A DNA stretch of 64,000 nucleotides from Pseudarthrobacter sp. AL07 (GTDB taxonomy: Bacteria > Actinomycetota > Actinomycetes > Actinomycetales > Micrococcaceae). The DNA is taken from the NCBI RefSeq assembly GCF_029960665.1, contig NZ_JASBRB010000004.1, positions 183,562 through 247,561 on the forward strand, in the 5' to 3' direction. Shown here in pieces: positions 1-9,604 of the stretch; within the stretch, counting starts at the first letter, position 1, and every line of letters starts with the position of its first letter. The notes under the pieces are model-generated. The model saw only the letters and a list, made by a program, of their open reading frames with translations. It ran no database searches and was not told the DNA's origin. The translations under genes and the position numbers were made by a program.

Positions 1-156
1 CCTGCGAAGGTGCCATTTGACCTGGTTCAGATCCGGCGACGGGTCCTCCAGGATGGACGTAATGATTTCGTACGCCTGCCATCCGATCGGTGTGATTCTG
101 TCGGCAAAAAGATCATAGGACAACACGGCCTCCACCTTAGGGATCGTGGCGCTCAT
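1..156 (-). CDS. Small hypothetical protein, 3' part outside the window
   Basis: The reading frame opens with ATG at 156 (MSATIPKVEAVLSYDLFADR...) and runs without a stop to the window edge, giving 52 visible residues. The visible part is soluble, with no membrane segment or signal peptide, and I recognise no family. The start lies inside the preceding gene, overlapping its last 20 bases, so the two are probably translationally coupled and co-transcribed. Because the C-terminus is missing, the length and function cannot be judged. Confidence 0.55.
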   Translation of the reverse strand, partial: MSATIPKVEAVLSYDLFADRITPIGWQAYEIITSILEDPSPDLNQVKWHLRR

Positions 157-358
157 GGGTCTCTCCGAAAGGTACGGCCTCGCTGACCGATACGGTATAG
201 GTGTCGTGCGCGTGGCGGGTTACCAGAATCCCGCACAGGGCAGTGCTGGAGGCATACTGGCGGGCCAGGTCAACGGCCGAATTCAAATATTCGTCCAGGA
301 CGGACGCGTCATTCACTTTGACGAGATACGACAGCCCGTCATCTATTGTGCGGATCAT
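137..358 (-). CDS. Small hypothetical protein (73 aa)
   Basis: A 73-residue soluble protein starting MIRTIDDGLSYLVKVND. The ATG at 358 follows an AGGAG ribosome binding site with a spacing of about seven bases, which supports a real gene. There is one cysteine (STALCGILVT), no membrane segment and no motif I recognise. It overlaps the start of the next small gene by 20 bases, so the pair looks like a two-gene operon of unknown role. Neither protein resembles the toxin-antitoxin pairs I can recognise by eye, although size and overlap are compatible with one. Confidence 0.6.
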   Translation of the reverse strand: MIRTIDDGLSYLVKVNDASVLDEYLNSAVDLARQYASSTALCGILVTRHAHDTYTVSVSEAVPFGETHERHDP

Positions 359-650
359 TGGATTCGCTCCTGATTTGAGCTTGGCCGGTCAGCCACGGGA
401 ATGGGGAATGCAAGTGGGCGTCCCGCTGGCCGTGCATGCGGCTGCGCTGGACAGACAGAAGCCGGGCAACACAAAAAAGGCCGCGGCTAATTGCAGAGGA
501 AGTGTGGGGTGCCCTGAGTGAAATTGGTCCTCCTGGAGTACGCCGAATAGGGCGATGCCAGGGTCTGGGGCAACAATTTCAGCATAGCCCATACGCGGAC
601 AGACGGACAGTGGTCCGAGGCCCTACGCGCCCGGAGCCGGACGCAACATG
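359..650. other. Intergenic stretch without a supported gene
   Basis: About 290 bases between the panC stop and the small unknown gene. Short open frames occur on both strands, but none has a convincing ribosome binding site or a recognisable protein. No strong hairpin was seen. It should contain the promoter of the small-gene pair and the end of the panC transcript. Confidence 0.4.
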
Positions 651-1577
651 TCAGCTGCTCAGCGGCACGTTATCGATCAGCCGGACCGGCCCCACCTTGG
701 CCGCGATGATAGCCAGGCCCTCGCCACGGAACGGGACTTTCCGGCAGTTTTCGGCCAAAGGCTCAAGGGTGCCGGGATGCACTACGTCGAAATAATCCAG
801 TTCGACCAATGGCTGGGATTCCACCAAGGCCTGGGCGGATTCCAGATCAAGCGGCTGGTGGGCGTCCGCCCGCTCCGCCAGGAGCCGCAGCGCCCGTGAC
901 AACACCAGGGCGGCTTCCCGCTCCTCGTCTGATAGGAACCGGTTGCGGCTTGAGAGGGCCAGCCCGTCCTCAGACCGGACCGTAGGAACGGCAACAATGT
1001 CGACCGGGAAGTTCAGGTCCGCCACCATCCGTCGCACGAGGGCCAGCTGCTGCGCATCCTTTTGCCCGAAGTAAGCCCGGTAGACCGGCAGTCCCCCGCC
1101 GCCGGAAGCAAAAGCACCGGCAGGCGGAAGCCCTGAGCCCGGGATGCCGTAGTGCAGCAGTTTGGCAACCACTGTGAGGGCGCCGTCGAAATGTCCCGGC
1201 CGTGAGGCGCCTTCCCATTTCTCCCCCAGGGAGCCGGCGGTCACACGCACCAGCGGCTCGCCGCCGGGATAGACCTCTTCCACCGGCGGCGCAAACACGA
1301 GGTCCACGCCCTGTTCTTCCAGCAGGGCACAGTCGGCGTCAAGGGTCCGCGGGTACCGGTCCAAATCCACCGCATCGCCGAACTGCAGTGGGTTCACAAA
1401 AATGGACGCCACCACTACGTCGTCCTGTTCGACGGCGGTCCGCGCCAGGCGGGCGTGCCCTTCGTGCAGCGCGCCCATGGTGGGCACGAGGCCCTGGGAT
1501 CTGCCCGACTTCTGGGCGAGCAGCCGGGCACTCGCTTCGCGGAGCGCTGCGGCAGTTGTCACCAGTTGCGTGGCCAT
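651..1577 (-). CDS. panC: Pantothenate synthetase PanC (pantoate--beta-alanine ligase)
   Basis: PanC condenses pantoate and beta-alanine with ATP in the cytoplasm, the last step of pantothenate synthesis. The 308-residue protein shows the nucleotidyltransferase motif [10 protein letters not shown] near residue 32, FVNPLQF near 60, YFGQKDAQQ near 169 and [15 protein letters not shown], all typical of PanC. Between [11 protein letters not shown] and YRAYFGQKD there is a Gly/Pro/Ala-rich insertion (about residues 143-167) that I do not expect in the family; usual PanC goes from a short segment straight to YFGQKD. The ATG at 1577 was chosen because the MATQLV start matches the usual N-terminus and lies one base past the stop of the upstream DUF2520 gene, implying coupled translation. 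Confidence 0.95.
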   Translation of the reverse strand: MATQLVTTAAALREASARLLAQKSGRSQGLVPTMGALHEGHARLARTAVEQDDVVVASIFVNPLQFGDAVDLDRYPRTLDADCALLEEQGVDLVFAPPVEEVYPGGEPLVRVTAGSLGEKWEGASRPGHFDGALTVVAKLLHYGIPGSGLPPAGAFASGGGGLPVYRAYFGQKDAQQLALVRRMVADLNFPVDIVAVPTVRSEDGLALSSRNRFLSDEEREAALVLSRALRLLAERADAHQPLDLESAQALVESQPLVELDYFDVVHPGTLEPLAENCRKVPFRGEGLAIIAAKVGPVRLIDNVPLSS

Positions 1578-1578
1578 G

Positions 1579-2469
1579 TCAGTTCTCCTCTTCCAGGGCC
1601 GCGCGGATGGCCGCCACTTGATCCGCTTTGAGCAGCCCCCGGCTGCTTGCCCGCCTTGCCGTGGCGCGGGCCATGGCGAGGTAAGCCTCCAGAACATCGC
1701 CGTGCGCGCCGGCGTCGTACTCCCGCAGCGCCTCAGCATGGGCCGCCACTGTCCCGACGTCACCTCGGGCCACCGGCCCGGTCAACGCCGATTCCCCGGA
1801 GGCGAGCGCGTTCTCCAGCGTGGCCCGCAGCAAGGGCCCCAGCATCCGCTCCGGCGCGTCCACGCCAACGTCCCGGAGCAGCTGGGAAGCCTGCGCCACC
1901 AGGGTGACCATATGGTTCGAGCCATGGGCGAGGGCCGTGTGATAAAGCGTCCGGTCCCCTTCGGCGATGGCCACGGGTTCGGCACCCATCTCCACTACCA
2001 GCGCCTGGGCAATGGGCAGCATCGCTGCATCAGCGGTCACGCCAAAGGTGCAATCCAGCAGTCGTGTCAGGTCCAGGCTCATGCCCGTGAACGTCATGGC
2101 GGGGTGCAGCGCAAGGGGGATGGCTCCGGCGGCGCGCACCGGGCGAAGCACCCCCACGCCGAACCGGCCTGAGGTGTGCGCCACGATCTGGCCGGGCTGC
2201 CACGCCCCGAGTTTGGCGAGTCCGTCCACCAGTCCGGCCAAGGCGTCGTCGGGCACGGCCAGGAGCACCAGTTCAGACCGTTCCACAATCTCCTGGATCT
2301 CCAGGATGGGCACGCCGGGCAGCAGCGTCTCCGCCCGTTCACGGCTGGCCTCAGACACCGCGGAAACCCCGACGACGGCGTGCTCGGCCGAGCGCAACGC
2401 CGCACCAAGGACGGCACCCACTTTCCCGGCACCGATGATTCCGACGCCAAGGCGTCCGGGCTTAGCCAC
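1579..2469 (-). CDS. Rossmann-like/DUF2520 protein, possible PanG-type ketopantoate reductase
   Basis: A 296-residue dehydrogenase-like protein. It opens with a dinucleotide-binding [10 protein letters not shown] motif (about residues 12-21) and continues with [11 protein letters not shown] and the DUF2520 C-terminal helical region ([23 protein letters not shown]). This two-domain layout is the Rossmann-like/DUF2520 family, which includes the alternative ketopantoate reductase PanG. Its position directly before panC fits pantoate supply, but the activity is inferred from context. The GTG at 2469 is preferred over ATG 2526 because an AGGAAGG ribosome binding site precedes it by eight bases. 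The start overlaps the stop of the upstream PH-domain gene. Confidence 0.85.
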   Translation of the reverse strand: MAKPGRLGVGIIGAGKVGAVLGAALRSAEHAVVGVSAVSEASRERAETLLPGVPILEIQEIVERSELVLLAVPDDALAGLVDGLAKLGAWQPGQIVAHTSGRFGVGVLRPVRAAGAIPLALHPAMTFTGMSLDLTRLLDCTFGVTADAAMLPIAQALVVEMGAEPVAIAEGDRTLYHTALAHGSNHMVTLVAQASQLLRDVGVDAPERMLGPLLRATLENALASGESALTGPVARGDVGTVAAHAEALREYDAGAHGDVLEAYLAMARATARRASSRGLLKADQVAAIRAALEEEN

Positions 2470-4018
2470 GTTGCGGGCCTTCCTGTTGGGGACTTTGTTG
2501 CGGCAGGGGGGTTTGGGTCGGCACAACCACAGGGGTTACGACGGGCGCGACCACCGGTGCGGGAACCACCGTTGCCAGCCATTGTTCGCTGATCTGCCGC
2601 TTGCGGGCGAGCCGGGCCCTGGCGGACTGGGCATCAAAAAGGGACCTGGCCTCGTCAAGTCCGGCCTGGGTGAGCCGCGGCGAAACCGGCCCCGCCGTGG
2701 TGTGCAGGACAAGGTCCGCCACACGGAACCGCCGTGCAAGGGGGCCCTGGTGCAGTGCCATGGACTGGGTGCGCTGGTGCGGGACCACCACCAGTTCCCG
2801 CCACCACCGGCCCGATCGGATCAGCAGGGCGGAGTCAGTGGTGGCGAAGCCGTTGCGGCGCCAGCCCAGCGGCGCCAGGAACCTGGCACGGAGCGGCGTG
2901 GTGACAAATCCGCCGTCGGAATCCAACCCCGAGAGCCCGGCAGCGAAGATGCGTCCGGGCTCCGGCGTCCCAGGATCCGGCAACACGAGGGCAAGCATGG
3001 ACATCACTTCGGGCAGCTTGCCCACGGGCAGCAGCGTGGTCCGGGACGCCGTCTCGCCGTTGCTCCCGGCTGCGCCGTACCCGGCCACGTTGACCTGGAT
3101 CCGGTACCAGCCGAAGATCCGCCACAGCGGGGACTGGGCTACTTTCAGCGCCTGGACCCTGCCCGGGGGCAGGGTCTGCGCCTGCGTGTCCAGCAGCCCG
3201 TAGCGCAGCCGGATCCCGTCCGGCGAAATGGCGGCGGTGAAGTTGTAGCCCTTGTTGAAGGACCCCCAGTAGCTGGCTGCAAGGCCCAGCACGGCCGGGA
3301 TCAGGTAGAAGAAGAAGCCGCGGTTCTCCGTCACGGCGGACAGGATCACGGAGGCAATGCCGCCCACCACCACAAAGAAGCTCTGCTCGCTGAGCAGCAG
3401 CGAACCGATAAGGCGCGACGGCGGCACGGACAGGACCGGATGTTCAGGTGCCTCGGGCGCGGCCTCCTGTGGCCGGGCCGGGTCCGGGACCATACCTGCG
3501 GCCCGTGCCAGGATGGTGGCCCGGAGCTGGCGGGCGACGTCCATCCGGAGGTAGGCCAGTTTGACTGCCGATTCGCCGGCATCGGCGACCTCAAACTTGA
3601 GTTCGGCAAGGCCGAAGATCCTGGCCAGCAGGGGCTGCACGATGTCGATGGCCTGGACCCGGTCCAGCCGGGCCTGCCGCTGCTGGCGGAAGAGGAAACC
3701 GGAGTTTACCCGGACGTACCCTTCCGAGATCTGGTACTTGGTGAAATACCAGGTCAGGATGAAACCCAGCACGGTGACCACCAGGACGATGCCGCCGCCG
3801 GCCACCAGCCAGGGTGCCCTGCCGGCGAAGTCCTGCTCGAAGACCGGACGGCCCTGCAGTAACCGCTCGAAAAAGTCCCGCCCGAAGAAGAATCCGATGG
3901 CCGCCAGCGCCACCCAGCCGCGCACAAAGGGGGAGGCCGGGTGCACACGCAGCCACTCGCCGTCGGGCGCTACCGGAACCGCACTCGGTGCACCGGCCTC
4001 CGGAACGTTTGCCGTCAC
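2462..4018 (-). CDS. Bacterial PH-domain membrane protein (YdbT-like)
   Basis: A 518-residue membrane protein with repeated bPH_2-type modules. Residues about 30-95 contain two membrane segments, followed by YQISEGYVRVNSGFLFRQQRQARLDRVQAIDIVQ, the typical strand pattern of these domains. A second pair of membrane segments and a second module follow near residues 215-330, and a third module begins near 395. The C-terminus is a Pro/Val/Gln-rich tail. Homologous YdbS/YdbT pairs occur in many Gram-positives; their molecular role is poorly defined. The GTG start at 4018 shares a GTGA overlap with the stop of the preceding small PH gene, so the two likely form a complex. Confidence 0.85.
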   Translation of the reverse strand: MTANVPEAGAPSAVPVAPDGEWLRVHPASPFVRGWVALAAIGFFFGRDFFERLLQGRPVFEQDFAGRAPWLVAGGGIVLVVTVLGFILTWYFTKYQISEGYVRVNSGFLFRQQRQARLDRVQAIDIVQPLLARIFGLAELKFEVADAGESAVKLAYLRMDVARQLRATILARAAGMVPDPARPQEAAPEAPEHPVLSVPPSRLIGSLLLSEQSFFVVVGGIASVILSAVTENRGFFFYLIPAVLGLAASYWGSFNKGYNFTAAISPDGIRLRYGLLDTQAQTLPPGRVQALKVAQSPLWRIFGWYRIQVNVAGYGAAGSNGETASRTTLLPVGKLPEVMSMLALVLPDPGTPEPGRIFAAGLSGLDSDGGFVTTPLRARFLAPLGWRRNGFATTDSALLIRSGRWWRELVVVPHQRTQSMALHQGPLARRFRVADLVLHTTAGPVSPRLTQAGLDEARSLFDAQSARARLARKRQISEQWLATVVPAPVVAPVVTPVVVPTQTPLPQQSPQQEGPQRG

Positions 4019-4527
4019 AGCCCTGCCAGCCTCGCTTCACCGCGGGCGGCGAGCTGCTCGCGCAGGCGTGCACCTTCCGCCGCGGGCAGGCCGGGGATGC
4101 TGGCGTTGGTTCCGGGTGAGGCGGTGTGAAGTTTGAGCGTGCAGAGTCCCAGCCCGCGTTCCACCGGGCCCACGCCGATGTCCACGTACTGCATCCGGCC
4201 GTAGGGAACCGTCATGGTCCGTTGGAAGAAAATACCGCCACGGACCAGGAGGTCATCGTCGCGCTCGGCGTAGCCGATAGCGCGCACCTGCCGTGGGATC
4301 AGCAGAAGGCGCCAGACGGCCAGGACCAGGGTCACGGCCGGGACGGTGATGGCCAGCCACAGGGGCGGCCACCGCCACCAGCCAAGCAGGACAAAGACGA
4401 GGGGCAGGGTCAGCACGACCACCGTGATCAGGTTTTCGATGGCCCACTGCACCAGCCGCACGGTGACGTATTTCGGGGACACCCGGTGCCATGAAATGCC
4501 GGGTGGATCAATCGCTTCTGTACGCAT
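4015..4527 (-). CDS. PH-domain membrane protein (YdbS-like)
   Basis: A 170-residue protein with two membrane segments (about residues 30-75: ITVVVLTLPLVFVLLGWW and LWLAITVPAVTLVLAVW) followed by one bPH_2 module with RAIGYAERDDDLLVRGGIFF and TVPYGRMQYVDIGVGPVERGLGL. It is the usual small partner of the larger PH-domain protein encoded immediately downstream with a 4-base overlap. I chose ATG 4527 (MRTEAID) because a GGGGAAGG site lies five bases upstream; an in-frame ATG at 4554 is possible. The start overlaps the end of the DUF3180 gene by 20 bases. The function is unknown beyond membrane association. Confidence 0.85.
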   Translation of the reverse strand: MRTEAIDPPGISWHRVSPKYVTVRLVQWAIENLITVVVLTLPLVFVLLGWWRWPPLWLAITVPAVTLVLAVWRLLLIPRQVRAIGYAERDDDLLVRGGIFFQRTMTVPYGRMQYVDIGVGPVERGLGLCTLKLHTASPGTNASIPGLPAAEGARLREQLAARGEARLAGL

Positions 4528-5041
4528 ATTCGCCTTCCCCGGCGGCTTCGCCACGTACCCCGCGGCCGGGTTTCCCGTCGCCGGGGGTAGCCTCGGTGTC
4601 TTCGGGTGGGATCTTGCAGAACTGCTCCACCAGCAGGCCGACGACGATCATCACCAGGCCACCGGCAGCGATCGCTACTGCCACCCAGGTGATGCCTTGG
4701 TCGCTGCGCAGGTTCCAGATCCGCAACTGGTCCAGGAAGATCCCCGCGTGCCAGCCCAGCAGGACGGTGCCCGCGTAGGCGCACGCCTGGGCAAGAACGA
4801 GGGTCCGGGCGGCAAGGATCGGGTCCAGGGCCTTCTTGCGTTTGGTGCTGTTGCGCCACCGGAGCACGCGGATGCCAAGCACCAGTGTGATGGCGACAAT
4901 CACGCCCATGGTGGCCAGCGCGGTGGCCGGAAGAACCGGCGTAGCCATGCTGTAGCGCGTGGTCACTACGGTGGCCGACCAGCCGGCCACGGTCAGGACC
5001 AGGCCGATCAGCAGCAGGCGGACAGGGTTGATGGGCTTCAC
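4508..5041 (-). CDS. DUF3180 family membrane protein
   Basis: A 177-residue protein with four predicted membrane segments (LLLIGLVLTVAGWSATVV, ALATMGVIVAITLVLGI, LVLAQACAYAGTVLLGW, WVAVAIAAGGLVMIVVGLLV) and a charged cytoplasmic tail. Size, topology and its position right after folK match the actinobacterial DUF3180 family, whose function is unknown. The start is GTG at 5041, three bases after the folK stop, so it is part of the folate operon. Confidence 0.85.
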   Translation of the reverse strand: MKPINPVRLLLIGLVLTVAGWSATVVTTRYSMATPVLPATALATMGVIVAITLVLGIRVLRWRNSTKRKKALDPILAARTLVLAQACAYAGTVLLGWHAGIFLDQLRIWNLRSDQGITWVAVAIAAGGLVMIVVGLLVEQFCKIPPEDTEATPGDGKPGRGVRGEAAGEGEYAYRSD

Positions 5042-5044
5042 TGG

Positions 5045-5584
5045 TTACTCGACCGCCCCGGCTGTGGGGACGCCGTCGTAATCGCCGAAACCGTCGAACG
5101 GGGCGAGATCGCCAAAGTCGGGGGCTCGGGCAGCCAGCTCGCTGATGCGTTCCCCGCCCAGGGTGGCCGCCGGCTCGATGAGCGACCACGGATACAGCAC
5201 AAATGCGCGTCCGGCGGCACGCGGGTGTGGCAAGGTCAGGACCGGATCGTCACTGATGAGGCCGCCGTAGGTGATGATGTCGACGTCGAGCGTCCGCGGC
5301 CCCCAGCGCACTTCACGAACCCGGAGGTGCTTGTTTTCCACGGCCTGGCAGTGCTTCAGCAGCTCGGCTGGGGACAGCGTGGTCTCCACGGTGATGATCA
5401 TGTTCAGGAAGTCGGGCTGGCCGGCCGGTCCGCCCACGGCTTTGGTCTGCACCACCGGGGAAACGGCCTGCAGGCGAACCTCCGGCGGGTCCACCAGGTC
5501 GGCAACGGCCTCGGACAGGGTGTCGTTCCGCTCGCCCAGGTTGCTGCCGAGGGCCAGGACGGCTTTGGTGTACCCGACGCTCAT
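5045..5584 (-). CDS. folK: 2-amino-4-hydroxy-6-hydroxymethyldihydropteridine pyrophosphokinase FolK
   Basis: FolK transfers pyrophosphate from ATP to 6-hydroxymethyl-7,8-dihydropterin, giving the DHPS substrate. The 179-residue protein has the N-terminal ALGSNLGER motif, FLNMIITVET near residue 80, the RWGPRTLDVDIITYG block that binds Mg-ATP, and the late LPHPRAAGRAFVLYPW motif. The start overlaps the folB stop by four bases (ATGA). It is a single-domain enzyme, not fused to FolB as in some other species. Confidence 0.95.
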   Translation of the reverse strand: MSVGYTKAVLALGSNLGERNDTLSEAVADLVDPPEVRLQAVSPVVQTKAVGGPAGQPDFLNMIITVETTLSPAELLKHCQAVENKHLRVREVRWGPRTLDVDIITYGGLISDDPVLTLPHPRAAGRAFVLYPWSLIEPAATLGGERISELAARAPDFGDLAPFDGFGDYDGVPTAGAVE

Positions 5585-5940
5585 GGTCTCTCCCGGTGCA
5601 CGCTGACGGCGACATCGCCGAAGGGCACCTCGATGGGCGCCTTGGGCTTGTGGACGGTGATATCCACGGCCTGGATGGTGAATTCGGCGAGCAAGCCATC
5701 CGCGATCCGGACGGCCAGTGCCTCGATCAGGTTCAGCGGTTCCCCCGTGATCCAGTCCGTGATCCGCTCAGCCACCTCGCCGTAGTGGGCGGTGTCCCGG
5801 ACGTCGTCGGATACTGCGGCTTTGGCGAAGTCCAGATGCAGCACGGCGTCCACTACAAACGGCTGGCCCTCACGGCGCTCGAAATCAAAGACTCCGTGAT
5901 GACCGACGGCGGTGACACCGCTCAGCGTGATCCTGTCCAT
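5581..5940 (-). CDS. folB: Dihydroneopterin aldolase FolB
   Basis: FolB converts dihydroneopterin to 6-hydroxymethyl-dihydropterin and glycolaldehyde in folate synthesis. The 119-residue protein matches the family in length. It has ITLSGVTAVGHHGVFDFERREGQPF at the N-terminus, including the substrate-binding GHHGV segment, the central DTAHYGEVAERI, and the C-terminal VHKPKAPIEVPFGDVAVSVHRERP with the catalytic Lys region. It lies 11 bases after folP and overlaps folK by four bases. Confidence 0.95.
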   Translation of the reverse strand: MDRITLSGVTAVGHHGVFDFERREGQPFVVDAVLHLDFAKAAVSDDVRDTAHYGEVAERITDWITGEPLNLIEALAVRIADGLLAEFTIQAVDITVHKPKAPIEVPFGDVAVSVHRERP

Positions 5941-5951
5941 GGGTACCCGGC

Positions 5952-6872
5952 CTAGGTGGTGGTAGGGGCGGCGGCCATCCGCGCGGCCACCTTGACGGCG
6001 TCAAGGCTGGGACCGACGTCGTGCACACGGACGGCCCAGGCCCCTCGGGCCGCGCTGATCGCGGTGATCGCGGCCGTGGCATCGTCGCGTTCCTCCGGGA
6101 CGGCGGACTTGCCGGCGACCGTGAGGAGTGTGCCCAGGAAGCGCTTACGGGAAGCGGCAATCAGGAGCTTGTGCCCCAGGCTGTCCAGCTGGTCCAGGTG
6201 TTGCAGGAGCTCCCAGTTCTGGGCGTCGTTCTTGGCGAAGCCCAGGCCCGGGTCCACGATGATCTGCTCTTTGCCCACCCCGGCTGCGTAGAGCTTGTCG
6301 CGGACGCCGGCCAGTTCAGCCACCACTTCGCCGGCAACGTCCTGGTACTGGGCCAGGGAGTCCATGGTGCGGGCGTCGCCGCGGCGGTGCGTGAGGATAT
6401 ACGGCACCTTGGACGCGGCTACGAGCTCGGCCATCTCCGGCTCGATGGTCAGCCCGGAAACGTCGTTGATGATGGCGGCGCCGGCCTTCAGGGCAGCAGC
6501 GGCCGTGGCGGCGTGCGTGGTGTCGATGCTGACCAGGGCGCCCGCCTTGACCAGGGCTTCGATGACTGGGATCACCCGGCGCTGTTCTTCCGCCAGGGTT
6601 ACATCCTCCGCGCCGGGACGAGTCGATTCGCCGCCGACATCGATGATGTCCGCTCCGGCGTAGAACATCCGCAGGCCCGCCGCGATGGCGGTGTCCGCCG
6701 TCGGGTGCTTTCCGCCGTCGCTGAAGGAGTCCGGGGTAACGTTCAGAATGCCCATCACCAGGGTGCGGCCGGTGGGCAGGTCCGCGAATGTCGCGGCCGG
6801 GCGCGGTTTGCGCAGGATGGGCAGCGGAGATGTTGCGGGCCCGGTTCCCGGGGCTGCAGCGAGTGAGTCCAT
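5952..6872 (-). CDS. folP: Dihydropteroate synthase FolP
   Basis: FolP joins p-aminobenzoate to hydroxymethyl-dihydropterin pyrophosphate, the step blocked by sulfonamides. The 306-residue TIM-barrel protein shows the signatures MGILNVTPDSFSDGG, IIDVGGESTRPGAE, AAIINDVSGL, IIVDPGLGFAKN, IAASRKRFLG and the terminal VRVHDVG. An N-terminal extension of about 30 residues before the barrel is rich in Pro and Ala. The ATG at 6872 lies ten bases after the folE stop. Confidence 0.95.
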   Translation of the reverse strand: MDSLAAAPGTGPATSPLPILRKPRPAATFADLPTGRTLVMGILNVTPDSFSDGGKHPTADTAIAAGLRMFYAGADIIDVGGESTRPGAEDVTLAEEQRRVIPVIEALVKAGALVSIDTTHAATAAAALKAGAAIINDVSGLTIEPEMAELVAASKVPYILTHRRGDARTMDSLAQYQDVAGEVVAELAGVRDKLYAAGVGKEQIIVDPGLGFAKNDAQNWELLQHLDQLDSLGHKLLIAASRKRFLGTLLTVAGKSAVPEERDDATAAITAISAARGAWAVRVHDVGPSLDAVKVAARMAAAPTTT

Positions 6873-6882
6873 GGTCTGTTAC

Positions 6883-7527
6883 TTACCTTCCGAGGATGAG
6901 GCTCATGGCTTCGGCACGGGTGGCCGGGTCATGAAGCTGCCCGCGGACCGCGCTGGTGACGGTCTTTGCTCCGGGCTTGCGGACACCGCGCATAGACATG
7001 CACATGTGTTCGCATTCGACAACGACGATCGCGCCACGGGGCTTGAGGTGGCTGACCATTGCTTCGACGATCTGGGTGGTGAGCCGCTCCTGCACCTGGG
7101 GGCGTCGGGCGTAGATATCCACGAGGCGTGCCAGCTTGCTGAGCCCGGTCACTTTGCCGTCGTGGGAGGGAATGTAGCCGACATGGGCAACCCCGTGGAA
7201 CGGCACCAGGTGGTGCTCGCACGTTGAGTAGAACGGGATGTCCTTGACCAGGACCAGTTCTTCGTGGTCCAGGTCAAACGTGGTGGAGAGGACGTCAGCG
7301 GGATCGTGGTGCAGTCCCGCGAACACCTCGGCGTAGGCCTTGGCCACCCGCTTGGGGGTGTCTACGAGGCCACCTCGGTCCGGGTCCTCGCCAATGGCCA
7401 GGAGGATTTCACGGACGGCCGCCTCGATCCGGGGCCGGTCCACCTTCTCGTGCTTATTGTGGTGGGATCCGTCCTCCGCCGGGTGTCCGGCGGAGGCGGA
7501 TGCGTCGTCGTCGTCGATGTGAGTCAC
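6883..7527 (-). CDS. folE: GTP cyclohydrolase I FolE
   Basis: FolE opens GTP to dihydroneopterin triphosphate, the first step of tetrahydrofolate synthesis. The 214-residue protein has [22 protein letters not shown] with the zinc-binding Cys-His-His, [23 protein letters not shown], and [15 protein letters not shown] with the second zinc-ligand Cys. The chosen start is GTG 7527 (VTHIDDDD...), which gives an acidic, His-rich leader before the catalytic core at about residue 28. The longer upstream frame lies wholly inside ftsH. No strong ribosome binding site is visible, so translation may be coupled to ftsH, which stops ten bases upstream. Confidence 0.94.
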   Translation of the reverse strand: MTHIDDDDASASAGHPAEDGSHHNKHEKVDRPRIEAAVREILLAIGEDPDRGGLVDTPKRVAKAYAEVFAGLHHDPADVLSTTFDLDHEELVLVKDIPFYSTCEHHLVPFHGVAHVGYIPSHDGKVTGLSKLARLVDIYARRPQVQERLTTQIVEAMVSHLKPRGAIVVVECEHMCMSMRGVRKPGAKTVTSAVRGQLHDPATRAEAMSLILGR

Positions 7528-7537
7528 AGAAGAAAGC

Positions 7538-9604
7538 TTAGCCGTGCGTGGCGTCAGGCCCCGAGTCGGGGATGCCGCCCTGGAACGCAGCGTCATCCGG
7601 GACACCCTGCGGGTGCGGCGGCAGCGCGTCCAGCGGTTCCTCGAGGCGGGCCTCCTTGGCTTCCTGCTGGGCTTCGCGCTCAGACTTCTCCAGGCGGGAC
7701 TCAACGGGGCCGGCCTGCTGGACCGGTCGCGTCTCCTTGGACAGCCATACCTCGCGGAAGTCACGCTTGCGGATGTCCGTGAAGATGTGCGCGATCTCGG
7801 CCTGGTTGAGGGTCTCCCGTTCCAGGAGTTCCAGGGCCAGCTGGTCCAGGACGTCCCGGTTTTCGGTGAGGATGGCGTACGCCTCGTCATGCGCCTGGTC
7901 GATCAGGCGGCGCACTTCCTCATCCACCACATAGGCGATCTGGTCCGAGTAGTTGCGCTCGTGCCCGGCGTCGCGGCCCAGGAAGGGTTCGCCGCCGCCC
8001 TGGCCCAGGCGTACCGCGCCGACACGCTCGCTCATACCGAACTCGGTGACCATCTTGCGGGCCGTGGAGGTGGCCTTTTCGATGTCGTTGGAGGCTCCCG
8101 TGGAGGGATCGTGGAAGACGATCTCTTCCGCCACGCGGCCGCCCATTGCGTAGGCCATCTGGTCCAGCAGTTCGTTGCGGGTGATGGAGTACTTGTCGTT
8201 CTCCGGGACCACCATGGTGTAACCCAAGGCCCGGCCACGGGGGAGGATGGTGATCTTGGTGACCGGCGCCGAGTTCCTCAGGGCAGCCGCCACCAGGGCG
8301 TGTCCGCCTTCGTGGTATGCGGTGATTTTGCGTTCGTGTTCCTTCATCACGCGGCTGCGCTTTTGCGGGCCTGCCATAACGCGGTCGATGGCCTCGTCGA
8401 GGGCGCGGTCATCGATGAGGTTGGCGTTGGAGCGCGCGGTCAGCAGCGCTGCCTCGTTCAGGACGTTGGCGAGGTCTGCGCCGGTGTAGCCCGGAGTCTT
8501 CTTCGCCACGGCCTTGAGGTCAACGCCCGGGGCCATCGGCTTGCCCTTGGCGTGCACCTGCAGGATCTGGTCGCGGCCGATCAGGTCCGGGGCGTCCACC
8601 GAGATCTGGCGGTCAAAACGGCCGGGACGCAGCAGTGCCGGGTCCAGGACGTCGGGACGGTTGGTGGCCGCGATCAGGATGACGTTGGTCTTGACGTCGA
8701 AGCCGTCCATTTCAACCAGCAACTGGTTCAGGGTCTGCTCGCGTTCGTCGTTGCCGCCGCCGATCCCGGCACCGCGGTGCCGGCCGACCGCGTCAATCTC
8801 GTCAACAAAGATGATGGCCGGAGAGTTGGCCTTGGCCTGCTCAAAAAGGTCGCGGACACGGGAGGCGCCCACGCCGACAAACATTTCGACAAAGTCCGAG
8901 CCGGAGATGGAGAAGAACGGCACGCCGGCCTCGCCGGCGACCGCGCGGGCCAGGAGGGTCTTGCCGGTTCCCGGGGCTCCGTAGAGCAGCACGCCCTTGG
9001 GGATCTTGGCGCCCACAGCCTGGAACTTGGCCGGTTCCTGCAAGAACTCCTTGATTTCCTGGAGCTCCTCCACGGCCTCGTCCGCACCGGCTACGTCAAC
9101 GAAGGTCACCTGCGGCATGTCCTTGTTGACCATCTTGGCCTTGGACTTGCCGAACTGCATGATCTTCGAGCCGCCGCCCTGCATCCGGGTCATCAGGAAC
9201 CAGAACAGCGCACCGAGCAGGATGACAGGGATAAGCAACGAAAGCAGGCCGGAGAACCAGTTGCTTTCGATCGGCTGGTCCGTGTAGCCGTTGGCGGGTT
9301 TGGCAGCCGTGACCGCCTTGACGACGTCGGCGGCGCGGGCGTCGACAAAGAAGAACTGGACGCTCTTGCCCTTGTCCTGCCCGTTGACATCCAGGTTGTC
9401 CTTGAGGGTCAGGTCAACGCGGTTTTCGCCGTCGAAGATTTTTGCCTGCTCAACCTTGCCGCTGTCGGCAAGGAGCTCAAGGCCCTTGTCCGTATCGATC
9501 CGTGCCGCACCACCGGGAGCCAGTGTTGCAAAAGCCACAAGGAGCATGGCGATCACAACAACGATCCAGATGCCCGGGCCCTTCAAGAAACTCTTAGCTT
9601 TCAT
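7538..9604 (-). CDS. ftsH: ATP-dependent zinc metalloprotease FtsH
   Basis: A membrane-anchored AAA+ protease that degrades misfolded and regulatory membrane proteins as a hexamer. The 688-residue protein has a first membrane segment at residues 8-28, an extracellular FtsH-ext domain, a second membrane segment near 112-132, Walker A GAPGTGKT near 206, Walker B IIFVDEID, the SRH block ending LLRPGRFDR, and the zinc site HEGGH near 431. The C-terminal tail after about residue 630 is charged. It heads the fol operon. Unlike the usual direct hpt-ftsH adjacency, a decayed GH32 gene lies between it and hpt. Confidence 0.97.
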   Translation of the reverse strand: MKAKSFLKGPGIWIVVVIAMLLVAFATLAPGGAARIDTDKGLELLADSGKVEQAKIFDGENRVDLTLKDNLDVNGQDKGKSVQFFFVDARAADVVKAVTAAKPANGYTDQPIESNWFSGLLSLLIPVILLGALFWFLMTRMQGGGSKIMQFGKSKAKMVNKDMPQVTFVDVAGADEAVEELQEIKEFLQEPAKFQAVGAKIPKGVLLYGAPGTGKTLLARAVAGEAGVPFFSISGSDFVEMFVGVGASRVRDLFEQAKANSPAIIFVDEIDAVGRHRGAGIGGGNDEREQTLNQLLVEMDGFDVKTNVILIAATNRPDVLDPALLRPGRFDRQISVDAPDLIGRDQILQVHAKGKPMAPGVDLKAVAKKTPGYTGADLANVLNEAALLTARSNANLIDDRALDEAIDRVMAGPQKRSRVMKEHERKITAYHEGGHALVAAALRNSAPVTKITILPRGRALGYTMVVPENDKYSITRNELLDQMAYAMGGRVAEEIVFHDPSTGASNDIEKATSTARKMVTEFGMSERVGAVRLGQGGGEPFLGRDAGHERNYSDQIAYVVDEEVRRLIDQAHDEAYAILTENRDVLDQLALELLERETLNQAEIAHIFTDIRKRDFREVWLSKETRPVQQAGPVESRLEKSEREAQQEAKEARLEEPLDALPPHPQGVPDDAAFQGGIPDSGPDATHG

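Noticed and set aside
137..358. Toxin-antitoxin reading of the two overlapping small genes
   Set aside because: Size and overlap fit, but no known toxin or antitoxin motif is visible and one partner is cut by the window edge.
389..592. 67-codon minus-strand frame with a hydrophobic stretch in the first intergenic region
   Set aside because: No ribosome binding site, and composition does not look like a membrane protein signal; not supported.
1967..3862. Long plus-strand frame across the DUF2520 and PH-domain genes
   Set aside because: It overlaps two genes with clear motifs and coupled starts on the minus strand.
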